Assembly (NCBI GenBank): GCA_025463305.1
Contig: JAOBWK010000077.1
Span: forward strand, 1-38,255
Length of the DNA: 38,255 nt
DNA from: Ilumatobacteraceae bacterium
GTDB lineage: Bacteria > Actinomycetota > Acidimicrobiia > Acidimicrobiales > Ilumatobacteraceae
Direction of reading: 5' to 3'
Shown here: positions 26,395 through 34,869 of the stretch, piece after piece
How positions within the stretch are numbered: position 1 is the stretch's first letter
How the letters are laid out: each line of letters opens with the position of its first letter
The notes under the pieces: model-generated
Told to the model about the DNA's origin: nothing
What the model saw: the letters and a program-made list of their open reading frames with translations, nothing else
Database searches by the model: none
Translations under genes and position numbers: made by a program

Positions 26395-28998
26395 TCAGCG
26401 GGCGACGGTGGCGCTGAACAACGAGCGCAGGGCCGCAGCCATCTCCGCGCGCACGGGGGCGCCGGAGGGCAGGACGTCGACGGCGGTCAGGCTGGTGTGG
26501 ATGTGGCCACGGGCCTCGATGTGCTGGACGCGCACCCCGGCCGCTTCGAGCGCGGTGGCGTAGGCGTCGCCCTCGTCGCGCAGCGGGTCGAGCTCGCACG
26601 TGACCACGATCGTCGGGGGCAGGTCGGCCAGGCTTGCCGCGCGCAACGGCGATGCCTTCGGATCGCTGCGGTCGGCCTCGTCGGCGTAGTGGTCCCAGAA
26701 CCAGCGCATCAGCGCTGACGTCAGCACGTAGCCCTCTCGGTTCTCGGCGAACGAGCGGCGCGTGGGGTCAGCGTCCGTCACCGGGCACAGCAGCAGCTGT
26801 CCGGAGATGTGCGGTCCGCCCGCGTCGCGGGCGATCTGGCACACGACGGCGGCCAGGTTCGCGCCGGCGCTCCAACCGGCGACGGCGAGCTGACCCGGTG
26901 CGCCGCCGAGCTCCTCGGCGTGCTCGGCGACCCACTGCACCGCAGCGAACGCGTCGTCGGGGGCGGCGGGGAAACGCGACTCCGGCGCGTGCCGGTAGTC
27001 GACCGAGATGACGAGCGCGTCGGCCCGCACGCAGAGGTCACGGCAGAGCGGATCATCCGAGTCGGCACTGCCGAGCACCCAGCCGCCGCCGTGGAAGTAC
27101 ACGACGAGCGGATGCGGGCCCGGCGTGGTCGGGCGGTACAGCCGGCAGGCGAGATCGCCGGCCGCGCCGGGCAGCATGCCGTCAATCAGCTCACCGACCT
27201 CTGGCCCGGGCGCGCGCTGCGCCGAGACCATCGTCGAGAACAGGCGAGCGTCGGCCGGCGACATCGAGTCCATCGCCGGCAGGTCGAGCGACGCCATCAT
27301 CTCCAGCATCAGCGCGACGTCGGGCTGCACGCGCCGGACGATGCCGTCGTTGACCACCTCCGTGCTCGGCCCGCGGCGCACGAAGCCGAGGTAGTCGGCG
27401 ACCACGACGTCGTTGCATGCCTGCCGGTAGCGGTCGACGCCGCCGGCGTATGGCATGAACACCCGCGGCTTGCCGGGGACGTTGGCGCCCATGTACCAGG
27501 AGTTCGCCTGCGGGGCCAGGGAGATGGCCGCGTAGTCGTTGCCATGGCGCACCCAGCCCTCCACCGCATCGACCGTCGGCTCGATGGTCTGCAACCCTGC
27601 GCCGCGCAGGTCGCGCAGGCAGTCGGCGATCCAGTCCACGTGCTGCTCGATCGAGACCATCATGTTCGACAGCACCGACGGGCTGCCCGGCCCGGTGATC
27701 ATGAACAGGTTGGGGAACCCGGCCGACATCAGGCCGAGGTAGGTCATCGGCCCGGCGGCCCACGCGTCCTTCAGGGTGAGCCCGGCGCGGCCCGTGATGT
27801 TCACGCTGACGATCGCGCCGGTCATCGCGTCGAAGCCAGTGGCGAACACGATGACGTCGAACTCCAGCGACTCGTCGGCGAGATCGACGCCGTGCTCGGT
27901 GATCGTCGAGATCGGATGCGCGTGGAGATCGACGAGGCGCACGTTGGGCCGGTTGAACGTGGCGTAGTAGCCCGTGTCGACGCACAGCCGCTTGGCCCCG
28001 ATCGGGAACGACTTCGGGCAGAGCAGCTCGGCGACGTCCGGATCGTTCACGATCGCGCGGATCCTGTCGCGCACGAACTCGCTCAGCAACTCGTTGGCCA
28101 CCGGGCTGACGAGGTGATCGATGTAGGTGCCGAGGAACTCGATGATGCCGCCGCGCTCCCACGCGGCCTCGTACACGGCGAGGCGCTCCTCGTCGGAGAC
28201 GCTGAGCGCGCTGAAGGTCGGACGCTCGACGATGACGCCGCCACTCGTCCACCGCGCGGCCTCACGGAACTCGGCCCGACCCTGGGCGAGCTGCTCGAGC
28301 TTGCTCGCTGGGATCGGCCCGTTGTTGGCGGGGATCGAGAAGTTCGGCGTGCGCTGGAACACCGTCAGCTGGGCGGCCTGCGCGGCCATGATCGGGATCG
28401 ACTGGATCGCCGACGAGCCGGTGCCGATCACGGCCACCCGCTTGCCGGTGAGGTCGGCGCCCTCGTGTGGCCAGCGGCTGGTGAAGTAGACGTCGCCGCG
28501 GAACCGATCGGTGCCCACGATGTCAACGTCCTTGGGCATCGACAGGCATCCGGTGGCCATCACGTAGTAGCGGCAGGTGATGTCCTCGCCACGCGACGTG
28601 TGCACGGTCCAGCGATCGTGGGAGGCATCCCACACGGCCCCGTCCACGCGCGTCGAGAACTGGATGTCGCGGCGCAGATCGTGCTTGTCGGCGACGTGCT
28701 GCGCGTAGCGGAGGATCTCCGGCTGCGGCGCGTACTTCTGCGACCACGTCCACTCCTCGTCCAGCTCGGGGTCGAACGAGTACGAGTAGTCGATGCTCTG
28801 GATGTCGCAACGCGCGCCCGGGTATCGGTTCCAGTACCAGGTGCCGCCGACGTCGTCCGCGGCCTCGATCACCCGCGCCGAGAAGCCGAGCCCACGCAGG
28901 CGGTGCAGCAGATACATCCCGGCAAAGCCCGCCCCGACCACCACCACGTCGACGTCGACGTCTCCATCGACATCGGCTGGGAACTCATCGTTGCTCAT
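26395..28998 (-). CDS. Baeyer-Villiger-type flavin monooxygenase fused to an HSL-family esterase
   Basis: An 867-residue fusion. Residues 1-about 520: class B flavoprotein with FAD motif GAGFAG (22-27), the [19 protein letters not shown] motif (from 51), and NADPH Rossmann GTGSSA (192-197). The BVMO fingerprint FxGxxxHxxxWP reads [12 protein letters not shown] (166-177), so the usual histidine is Phe172. Residues about 560-867: hormone-sensitive-lipase-type esterase with oxyanion HGGGW (636-640), nucleophile S710 in GWSAG, D804 in ELDP and the His in GHIHTSL near 832-834. A monooxygenase making an ester or lactone followed by its hydrolase is the obvious tandem chemistry. ATG 28998 has GGAGGG 4 bp upstream; an earlier ATG (29010) overlaps that site. 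Confidence 0.9.
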   Translation of the reverse strand: MSNDEFPADVDGDVDVDVVVVGAGFAGMYLLHRLRGLGFSARVIEAADDVGGTWYWNRYPGARCDIQSIDYSYSFDPELDEEWTWSQKYAPQPEILRYAQHVADKHDLRRDIQFSTRVDGAVWDASHDRWTVHTSRGEDITCRYYVMATGCLSMPKDVDIVGTDRFRGDVYFTSRWPHEGADLTGKRVAVIGTGSSAIQSIPIMAAQAAQLTVFQRTPNFSIPANNGPIPASKLEQLAQGRAEFREAARWTSGGVIVERPTFSALSVSDEERLAVYEAAWERGGIIEFLGTYIDHLVSPVANELLSEFVRDRIRAIVNDPDVAELLCPKSFPIGAKRLCVDTGYYATFNRPNVRLVDLHAHPISTITEHGVDLADESLEFDVIVFATGFDAMTGAIVSVNITGRAGLTLKDAWAAGPMTYLGLMSAGFPNLFMITGPGSPSVLSNMMVSIEQHVDWIADCLRDLRGAGLQTIEPTVDAVEGWVRHGNDYAAISLAPQANSWYMGANVPGKPRVFMPYAGGVDRYRQACNDVVVADYLGFVRRGPSTEVVNDGIVRRVQPDVALMLEMMASLDLPAMDSMSPADARLFSTMVSAQRAPGPEVGELIDGMLPGAAGDLACRLYRPTTPGPHPLVVYFHGGGWVLGSADSDDPLCRDLCVRADALVISVDYRHAPESRFPAAPDDAFAAVQWVAEHAEELGGAPGQLAVAGWSAGANLAAVVCQIARDAGGPHISGQLLLCPVTDADPTRRSFAENREGYVLTSALMRWFWDHYADEADRSDPKASPLRAASLADLPPTIVVTCELDPLRDEGDAYATALEAAGVRVQHIEARGHIHTSLTAVDVLPSGAPVRAEMAAALRSLFSATVAR

Positions 28999-29170
28999 GC
29001 GACCCTCCATGGCGACCGGCGCCCCCAGCGCCGGCCTACGGAGTCATGCTCGCGCAGTGAGCGCGATCGGGCGTTGGCGAGCGGTGTCCTCGATCGCTTG
29101 GTCGAGGCTGACCGCCATGCGGACAGTCGGTCGCCACGAGGCGGGAGCGTCTACGTTGCGCGTCGTGAGC

Positions 29171-29326
29171 ATGTTCGACATGGGCGACTCGGAGGGGCTG
29201 GACGTCGGCATCGTCGGCGACGGCCCCAACGACTTCATCGTCACCGGCCCCAGCGGCGCCACCCACCGCCGCTACCGGAACCGCGTCACCGGCGAGACCA
29301 TCATCGACCGCATCCGCACGCTGTAG
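29171..29326 (+). CDS. Small conserved-looking hypothetical protein (51 residues)
   Basis: Reads MFDMGDSEGLDVGIVGDGPN and continues DFIVTGPSGATHRRYRNRVTGETIIDRIRTL. Almost every codon ends in G or C, as in proven genes here, and the charged, ordered C-terminus looks like a real protein rather than noise. A GTG two codons earlier (29165) is an alternative start. No family recognised; no clear ribosome site. It stands alone in the gap between the BVMO-esterase start and the tRNA-like sequence. Confidence 0.5.
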   Translation: MFDMGDSEGLDVGIVGDGPNDFIVTGPSGATHRRYRNRVTGETIIDRIRTL

Positions 29327-29392
29327 GCGGCAGTGTCCACGCCGCGATTCGGCCCTGGGTGGCCACCGATCGATCATCCCAGCTCAACCGAG

Positions 29393-29470
29393 TGCCCGGG
29401 GTGGGGATCGAACCCACATGACCTCACGGCCAGGGGGGTTTAAGCCCGACACTTGATGTCTATCCCGTGC
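29393..29470 (-). tRNA. Degenerate tRNA-Leu(UAA)-like sequence, probable attachment-site tRNA remnant
   Basis: The 3' half is canonical: acceptor 3' strand CCCGGGC with discriminator A, perfect T arm GTGGG-TTCGATC-CCCAC (29401-29417), class II variable arm TGGCC-GTGA-GGTCA, and anticodon loop CTTAAAC (UAA, Leu). The 5' half is broken: acceptor GCACGGG has one A-G mismatch, the D arm is only GACA-TCAAG-TGTC without the GG of a D-loop, and the anticodon stem has 3 pairs. CCA is not encoded. About 12 nt of the normal leucine D arm are missing. Lower-GC accessory genes begin immediately on the 5' side. Best reading: a remnant left at the insertion site of an island; a real but odd tRNA is less likely. 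Confidence 0.55.
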
Positions 29471-29561
29471 CCAGCCGTCTCGTCAGATGTCTGTGAACTG
29501 GAGTTTTGTCGTCACGAATCTCACTGCCAGCCGGCGCTGATCCGAGGTGAGCCCCCGTTCC

Positions 29562-29578
29562 GTGCACATTCTGTGCAC
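29562..29578. repeat. GTGCACA-TTC-TGTGCAC palindrome next to the tRNA-like sequence
   Basis: 7-bp perfect arms around a 3-bp centre, about 90 bp inside the island edge. Nothing else is seen in 29471-29667, which holds no credible gene. It could be a terminator-like hairpin for the leftward nitrilase gene, or a recombinase-binding site related to the attachment site. Confidence 0.45.
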
Positions 29579-29667
29579 ACGGCGAGCGGCGACCTACTGG
29601 GAACTCAAACGCGGCGAGACTTCCTAAGCGTTAGACGCGACCGTCGCCGACGTTTCATTCACTCACG

Positions 29668-31506
29668 TCAGCGGCGGCGGGTAAAATTTGGTGGTCTCAT
29701 GAATCCATGCGCCTGCCGTTCGAGATTCCGACTCGCAATTGCTGCGAGGTTTAGGTCGAAGACCGCCAACGACGGCGCATCGTGCGGCGACGGCCACGGG
29801 AGCGTACCAACCGACCGGACCTCGGTCGGCTCGACGAACGGCGAGTCCCGGATTGGCCCAGCGACCAGCGTTCCTCTGCCAGAGGCTCCCGATTGTTCTG
29901 TGTCGGGGAAGCCGTTGCACACGAGAACGAATGCGTACTGGCGATAGGCGTCACTCGCGGCCATGAACCGGTAGATGTCGGGGTGATGGTTGCGGCTGCA
30001 CACGACGAGCAGCGGTACGTGTGGACCTTCTTGGAGAACGTTGAGATAGTCGTGCTCGAGATAGTCGCTGCAGATTGAGACTGCGAACGTGCCGATCGGG
30101 CTCGCCCGGACGACTCGGACTTGGCCGTCCGAAGCGAAGTCGTTTCGGCGCACCTCATAGACCGATGGTCGCTGCTTTCGCTGCTCATAGGACTTGCCCG
30201 ACGGAGCAATGACGAGCACGCGATTCACGACCCCGAAGGGAGATCGATGCATCTCGACGCCACCGATTACAAGGATGCCGGTCTCCTCGGAGAGCCGCCT
30301 GACCTCCTCGACGGCCCGCGCAGGGATGAATATCTCAGGGAAGACCACGGCAGCGGCTCCGCTTGACGCAGCGTCGCGTATTGAGGCCCGCACGACCTCA
30401 GTGAGCAATTCGACCCTGGATGTGTCGAAGCTGTACGACGATTCGTCCTCAACAAACCAGTCGTCCGGCACGCCACACTGGAGCGCTGCGACTCTTACCA
30501 CATTGTCGACACCCGAGTGACCAAGATCTACCGGGATGCGGACCAAGTCCGTTCTGTTGTCAGTGCTCGGCGCCCGCAAGTCAAGCACGAAGGGTGTCGG
30601 CATCGGAGCCGCAGCGGTGTTCGGAAGGAACTCCCTTTGCAGGTCGCTACGGACGTCGTTCAGTAGTAGTTCCGTCTCATGCGAGAGCGCAAGTGCGAGT
30701 CGTGCGCAATCGGAGTATCGCGCGAGGTTGATCGGGTCCGGCCCAGTCATCGTAAGCCTGAGCGTGCCATCGTCTGCAACGTTGGCCCGCCATGGCTCAC
30801 CCGCAAGCTGAACGCGTAGTCGGTCGGCTGAACGACCGTCTGCCTCGGTGAAGGCGTCGAACTCGTCGCCAGCAGCTGTGAACAGCGTGTCGGGCCCCTC
30901 CGATCGCTGAGCCAGCCTGGCCGTGAGCAGTAGCGCTCGCGTATAGGTCGCAAGCTTGTCTTGGTGTAGGCGCAAAATGTCAAGCAGCGCTTCGGCGTGG
31001 GGATCGGAGGCTTGGGTGTCGAAGTCAGTTGCGCGGCGAATGATCGGAACGGCCCGAGCCGGGCTCTGCAGACCGAGGATCTTGGAGATCCGGTCTCGGT
31101 CGGTCAGGCGAAATACGCCCTGCGCGACCGAGATTCGCTCGATCAAGTCAGCGCGGGCGTCCCAAGCGCGGAACTTGTCTCGTACAGCTCCCTGAAGAGC
31201 TCGAGCCGCCTCGAGGCTCCTGACGGCGTCACTCCAACGTTCGTTACCGATGTCGTAGATCGCTCGGCCAAGTAGGGATGGCCTTGTTGAGGCGCCAACG
31301 ATGTCGCGTACATCGACGAACGCGCCGTTCACCGTCATTAGAACGTTCCGGCAGGTGCTCAGAAGGAGCAGGCTCTGTTCGCCCTGTTGGCCGATTGCTT
31401 CGACGAGGTCGGCGATGACACGAAAGTTCTCGGCGAGATCCAGATCTTTGAATCGCTCGTCAACTTCCTTGCCGGCATTTGCGGATGGCAAGTAGAGGTC
31501 GGTCAC
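29668..31506 (-). CDS. Protein with unknown N-terminal region and C-terminal nitrilase (CN-hydrolase) domain
   Basis: 612 residues. The C-terminal part (about 335-595) is a carbon-nitrogen hydrolase domain with the full Glu-Lys-Cys triad: E391 (VVFPEIFIPARA), K444 (EQRKQRPS) and C479 (VSICSDYLE). This predicts amidase or nitrilase chemistry, possibly ammonia release from an amide. The first 330 residues resemble nothing I know; they look mostly helical and hydrophilic, with no membrane segment. The GTG start at 31506 overlaps the TGA of the upstream PRTase-domain gene (GTGA), so the two products are made together and probably interact. Codons are clearly less GC-biased than in the left part of the window, pointing to acquired DNA. 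Confidence 0.85.
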   Translation of the reverse strand: MTDLYLPSANAGKEVDERFKDLDLAENFRVIADLVEAIGQQGEQSLLLLSTCRNVLMTVNGAFVDVRDIVGASTRPSLLGRAIYDIGNERWSDAVRSLEAARALQGAVRDKFRAWDARADLIERISVAQGVFRLTDRDRISKILGLQSPARAVPIIRRATDFDTQASDPHAEALLDILRLHQDKLATYTRALLLTARLAQRSEGPDTLFTAAGDEFDAFTEADGRSADRLRVQLAGEPWRANVADDGTLRLTMTGPDPINLARYSDCARLALALSHETELLLNDVRSDLQREFLPNTAAAPMPTPFVLDLRAPSTDNRTDLVRIPVDLGHSGVDNVVRVAALQCGVPDDWFVEDESSYSFDTSRVELLTEVVRASIRDAASSGAAAVVFPEIFIPARAVEEVRRLSEETGILVIGGVEMHRSPFGVVNRVLVIAPSGKSYEQRKQRPSVYEVRRNDFASDGQVRVVRASPIGTFAVSICSDYLEHDYLNVLQEGPHVPLLVVCSRNHHPDIYRFMAASDAYRQYAFVLVCNGFPDTEQSGASGRGTLVAGPIRDSPFVEPTEVRSVGTLPWPSPHDAPSLAVFDLNLAAIASRNLERQAHGFMRPPNFTRRR

Positions 31507-33281
31507 GTTCGGGGTACCCGCGCTTCTTGATCTGGGACTCGTACTGCCCTGCGAATTGATCGGAGGTAATTTCCGATCTCGGCGGCGTCGTCCAGAACCG
31601 TCTTATTGAAGCACGCAACGTTGCCTCGCTCGACGGCTGCGACCGAGAAAGGAACACTGGACGCAGGCGCAAGCGCTACCACTGTAAGAATTTTCGAAAA
31701 CCTCGTCATAGACAGTGGACGGTCGTAAGCCGTCCATGCATAGCAAACTCGCTCGACCGTTTCCTCGTGCGGATCTGCCTCCCCTTTGCGGTAAACCCGA
31801 TAGTAAACCCTGCCGTACTTTGCGAATGTGGGAACCACCGAGCCGCAGTCGACGTACTGGTCGAGCAGTGTGCTCAGCTCGAGCAGAGAGCAGCGACTCA
31901 CTGCAGCATCGCCACCGAGGAGATGTGCAGCCTCGCGAATGATTGCGACAAGGTCTGGCCATGTCGGTCCGATACGAAGTCTGATGTACGGGTCTTCAGA
32001 AACTTGTTCGCGCGTAGCGAGCGTCGAAAGTTCGAAGTTCTCGGGATTCAAGGCACCGACCGCCGAACTGAGCACCATGAACAATTCTTCGAACAGGCGG
32101 GCGGGCTCGGGCGACGCCGCCCGCTGGGCGATCTGCGCAGGAAACGCCGCATGCTTCGCCGCATCCAAGAAGGGCGATGTGCGGTACAGCGGGCGAGGAG
32201 CACTCGTCGGATGCATCGCAGTGGCGTGGGCGTCAGGCACTAGAAGGCCTATGGCGCGACCGCCGAACGCCAAGGCCGCCTCTGAGCGACTGAAGGTTGC
32301 CACGGGGTCAACCGGCTGCATGACGGAGGCGCAGCGACGGAGCACTTCAAGCCCGAACGCAAGCGAGTAGCTGAACATTGCGGCGCGCACACCCGGCTCA
32401 CCAAATCGATCGCAGTCTGACACCGACTCCGTGAGCGTGTCCCATAGCTCGTCCTTGACTGGCAAATCCTCGCTGGCTATTGCCGGCGGGACGGCCATCG
32501 GCACGACCCAGAAGCGGGCCGCGTCGGGCGCTCCGTAGATGCGCAGCTTGGTGAGCCAACCCTCTGCCACACCCGGGATCTCGACGCTCACGCGGAAGAC
32601 CCCACATCGACGACCAGCCCAAGAAGTAACGTCTCGCGTCTCCGCTGCGCCGAAGCAGTCGGAAAGCCCGCGCACGACATCACCGAGATTCGAGAAGGGC
32701 GGCAGGGCTGCGCACTCGATGATTGGGAAGTCAAGGTCGTAGGGACGATCAAGCTCCTGGAGCAGCAGCGGTACAGCCCCTGCGATCTGAACGGCACGAT
32801 CGTCACCGAGCGGATCCTGATCGATCAGGTGCAGTTGGTCGGCGGGAATGCGAAGCACGTCGTGGCTCCGGACCCCGATGGCAAACATCTCGGCCTCTGA
32901 CGCGCCCGCCTTCAGGACGGACCGGCGGACGGCATCCATCGTCGTTCCAACAGTCACGACATCGTCGACGATGGCCACGCGCGCGCCGCGCAAGAGTTCG
33001 CTGGAGAACGGGATGGCCAGGTCCGTGAGGAGCGCCGCCCCGAAGTCCAGACTCAGCACCTGAGCTAGGCGAGGCATGCGCCGAGCAACGAGAACAACGA
33101 AGTCCGGTCCCCAGTCGCGGACATGCTCAGCGAGTAGCTCCCAGACCTCCGACCGGAGCCGCTCCGACGGCGCGGGCTGCGCGATAGAAGCGGTAGGAGG
33201 ATTGATCGTGGAGGCTATGAGAGTTCGCATTGGATGAGGTGAAGTCTTGGTGACCAACAGATAGCGCACTGTTGGCGCCAT
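31503..33281 (-). CDS. Phosphoribosyltransferase-domain protein with large unassigned C-terminal region
   Basis: 592 residues. Residues about 35-175 are a type I phosphoribosyltransferase: the PRPP-binding loop is GARVAIVDDVVTVGTTMDA (99-117), preceded by VVLVARRMPRLAQVLSLDFG, where free PRTases hold the hood/PPi loop. The remaining about 400 residues are unassigned and contain scattered cysteines but no motif I can name. There is no membrane segment. It is the first gene of a two-gene unit with the nitrilase-domain protein. ATG 33281 is used; ATG 33230 (MRTLIASTINPP) is an alternative and neither has a strong ribosome site. Low-GC codon use as in its partner. Not a housekeeping pyr, apt or hpt enzyme: those are about 200 residues. 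Confidence 0.83.
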   Translation of the reverse strand: MAPTVRYLLVTKTSPHPMRTLIASTINPPTASIAQPAPSERLRSEVWELLAEHVRDWGPDFVVLVARRMPRLAQVLSLDFGAALLTDLAIPFSSELLRGARVAIVDDVVTVGTTMDAVRRSVLKAGASEAEMFAIGVRSHDVLRIPADQLHLIDQDPLGDDRAVQIAGAVPLLLQELDRPYDLDFPIIECAALPPFSNLGDVVRGLSDCFGAAETRDVTSWAGRRCGVFRVSVEIPGVAEGWLTKLRIYGAPDAARFWVVPMAVPPAIASEDLPVKDELWDTLTESVSDCDRFGEPGVRAAMFSYSLAFGLEVLRRCASVMQPVDPVATFSRSEAALAFGGRAIGLLVPDAHATAMHPTSAPRPLYRTSPFLDAAKHAAFPAQIAQRAASPEPARLFEELFMVLSSAVGALNPENFELSTLATREQVSEDPYIRLRIGPTWPDLVAIIREAAHLLGGDAAVSRCSLLELSTLLDQYVDCGSVVPTFAKYGRVYYRVYRKGEADPHEETVERVCYAWTAYDRPLSMTRFSKILTVVALAPASSVPFSVAAVERGNVACFNKTVLDDAAEIGNYLRSIRRAVRVPDQEARVPRT

Positions 33282-33619
33282 GAGGATCTCACGTAGCGCC
33301 TGTGGACAACAAGTCGTGTTATGCCGTGGATTTCCTGTGGATACTGCAGATCAACCTGCCCCCAATTCATCGTGTAGTAGGTCGGCGGCGACATCACGGG
33401 CGGTCGCGAGAGTCATCCAGGAGATCCGCTGACCTCCATCCGCTCCACACGCGATAACGCCGATAGCCGCGACGCCCGAGCGTCGCTCGACGAAACACAG
33501 CTACTTCACCTTCATCGACGTCGTCCTGCCGTACTTGGTATACATCGCCCAGACCTTGCCGCCCGCATGGCTTGTGCTTCGGGTTCCACAGCCTACGACC
33601 GCCTTCATCAAGGTCCCAC
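33282..33619. other. Intergenic region, upstream of the PRTase gene
   Basis: No gene I can support. The PRTase promoter must lie here, reading leftward. CCTGTGGA occurs twice, at 33299-33306 and 33334-33341, just before that gene, and may be a regulator site. Short minus-strand frames around 33394-33734 look like debris of unrecognised genes rather than a working one. Confidence 0.5.
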
Positions 33620-33874
33620 ATGATGTCCGGCGAGGCAGCCCAGTTCCTGTTCGAAGCCATCCTGCTGGGCTCGCTCGGAGGACTGCTCGGCGTCGGACTC
33701 GGTGTGGCTGTGACCGCGGTATACACCACAGCACGCAACAGCGAGTTCGCGGTGCCTGCTAGTGCGGTCATCGGAGGCTTCTCCGTCGCGCTCGTCATCG
33801 GCGCCATCGCCGTCATCTCACCCGCTGCCCGCGCCGCCCGCCTGGCACCCGCCGATGCAATCCGCCCCGCCTAA
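33620..33874 (+). pseudogene. C-terminal remnant of an FtsX/MacB-type ABC permease
   Basis: About 84 codons reading SGEAAQFLFEAILLGSLGG, a glycine-rich helix, then a second helix and the closing PAARAARLAPADAIRPA, the standard end of FtsX-family permeases (two last helices plus the P-A-ARAARL-P-DAIR tail). The other 300 or more residues and the partner ATPase are absent. It is not related by position to the intact FtsX at 5884. Evidence of deletion or insertion inside this accessory stretch. Confidence 0.75.
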
Positions 33875-33926
33875 AGCCTCGATCCGCCGCTCGTTGGAGC
33901 TGCGGTCGAAGTCGGAAACGCAGGCA

Positions 33927-34688
33927 CTATTTGAAGAAGTAGATGATCGCGACGACCACGCCGAACAGGACGACGAAGACACGCAGCTTCTTTGGGGGCA
34001 GAACCTTGGCCAACCGGCCGCCCAAGTTGCCACCGATCAGCGCAGCAGGGGCCATGACGAGCACAAGGCTCCACTCGACTTTTCCAGAGAACGAGAGGAA
34101 GGCGGCAGCGAACAAGTTGACGATGAATGCGAGCAGCAACTTGATCGCATTCAGGCGATTCAACGGCAGGTCGGAGAACAGACCCAAGACGGCAATCAGC
34201 ATGATTCCCAGCCCTGCTCCGAAGTACCCGCCATAGACGGCGGCCACTCCGACGCATGCCACTTGGGCGAAGACATGGGATTCGTGTTGCACGCCCGGTT
34301 TGAAGATCCATCCACGCAGACGGTCCTGAGTCGCGAGCAGGATCGCCGATGCAAGGATGAGGAAAGGGACGAGCGTGCGGAACACGGATTCGCTCGTGAT
34401 GATCAACAGCACCGAACCGAGCAGTCCACCGAGGGCCGCTGCGACCAACTGGGGGCGTACAGAGGCGCTGAGCCCCTTCAGGTCGTCGTGTTGAGCGGAG
34501 ACGCCGCCGAGGTAGCCGGGCAGCAACGAGACCGTGTTCGTCGAGTTGGCGCGAACGGAAGGCACGCCGATTGCGGTAAGAACGGGGAACGAAATGAGCG
34601 TTCCGCCACCGGCGATGGCATTGACCAATCCGGCGCCTGCCGCTGCCAATGCTGCTCCAGCGTGGGCGAGCGATGAGATGTCAGTCAC
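33927..34688 (-). CDS. TauE/SafE-family membrane transporter
   Basis: A 253-residue permease of the TauE/SafE (DUF81) family, with about 8 hydrophobic segments. The two repeated family motifs are present: AGLVNAIAGGGTLISFPVLTAIG at the start, and GGYFGAGLGIMLIAVLGL in the second half, each followed by the N-A-x-K/N-S pattern (RANSTNTVSLLPG; RLNAIKLLLAF). Family members export sulfite, sulfoacetate or related organosulfur anions. It starts at GTG 34688 with AGGA upstream. A Cds1-like sulfur enzyme lies about 1.5 kb upstream on the same strand with a thiolase between; a joint role in sulfur handling is only suggestive. Confidence 0.88.
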   Translation of the reverse strand: MTDISSLAHAGAALAAAGAGLVNAIAGGGTLISFPVLTAIGVPSVRANSTNTVSLLPGYLGGVSAQHDDLKGLSASVRPQLVAAALGGLLGSVLLIITSESVFRTLVPFLILASAILLATQDRLRGWIFKPGVQHESHVFAQVACVGVAAVYGGYFGAGLGIMLIAVLGLFSDLPLNRLNAIKLLLAFIVNLFAAAFLSFSGKVEWSLVLVMAPAALIGGNLGGRLAKVLPPKKLRVFVVLFGVVVAIIYFFK

Positions 34689-34869
34689 TTCATTCCTCGA
34701 AACGGGTCACGTTCGGCAGTCCTCAGGTCGCATCTCGAGGGTCTCGCCCTGAACGCAGGCACGCCCAGGGGGGCTCTCCTGAGTGCGCATCTGCGCATGC
34801 CAGCGACGGGAGTGATGAACCTCGGACGAAGCCGACGGGACTTAGGAAACACGATCCGAATTCCTACGA

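Noticed and set aside
26809..29421. 870-codon plus-strand frame ending VPGVGIEPT
   Set aside because: Antisense to the BVMO-esterase gene; its last residues are the well-known false translation of a reverse tRNA T arm.
29393..29470. An intact, functional tRNA-Leu
   Set aside because: D arm, anticodon stem and acceptor are all defective; kept only as a degenerate tRNA-like sequence.
33394..33816. 140-codon minus-strand frame upstream of the PRTase gene
   Set aside because: Its first half is antisense to the FtsX remnant and its second half has no recognisable pattern.
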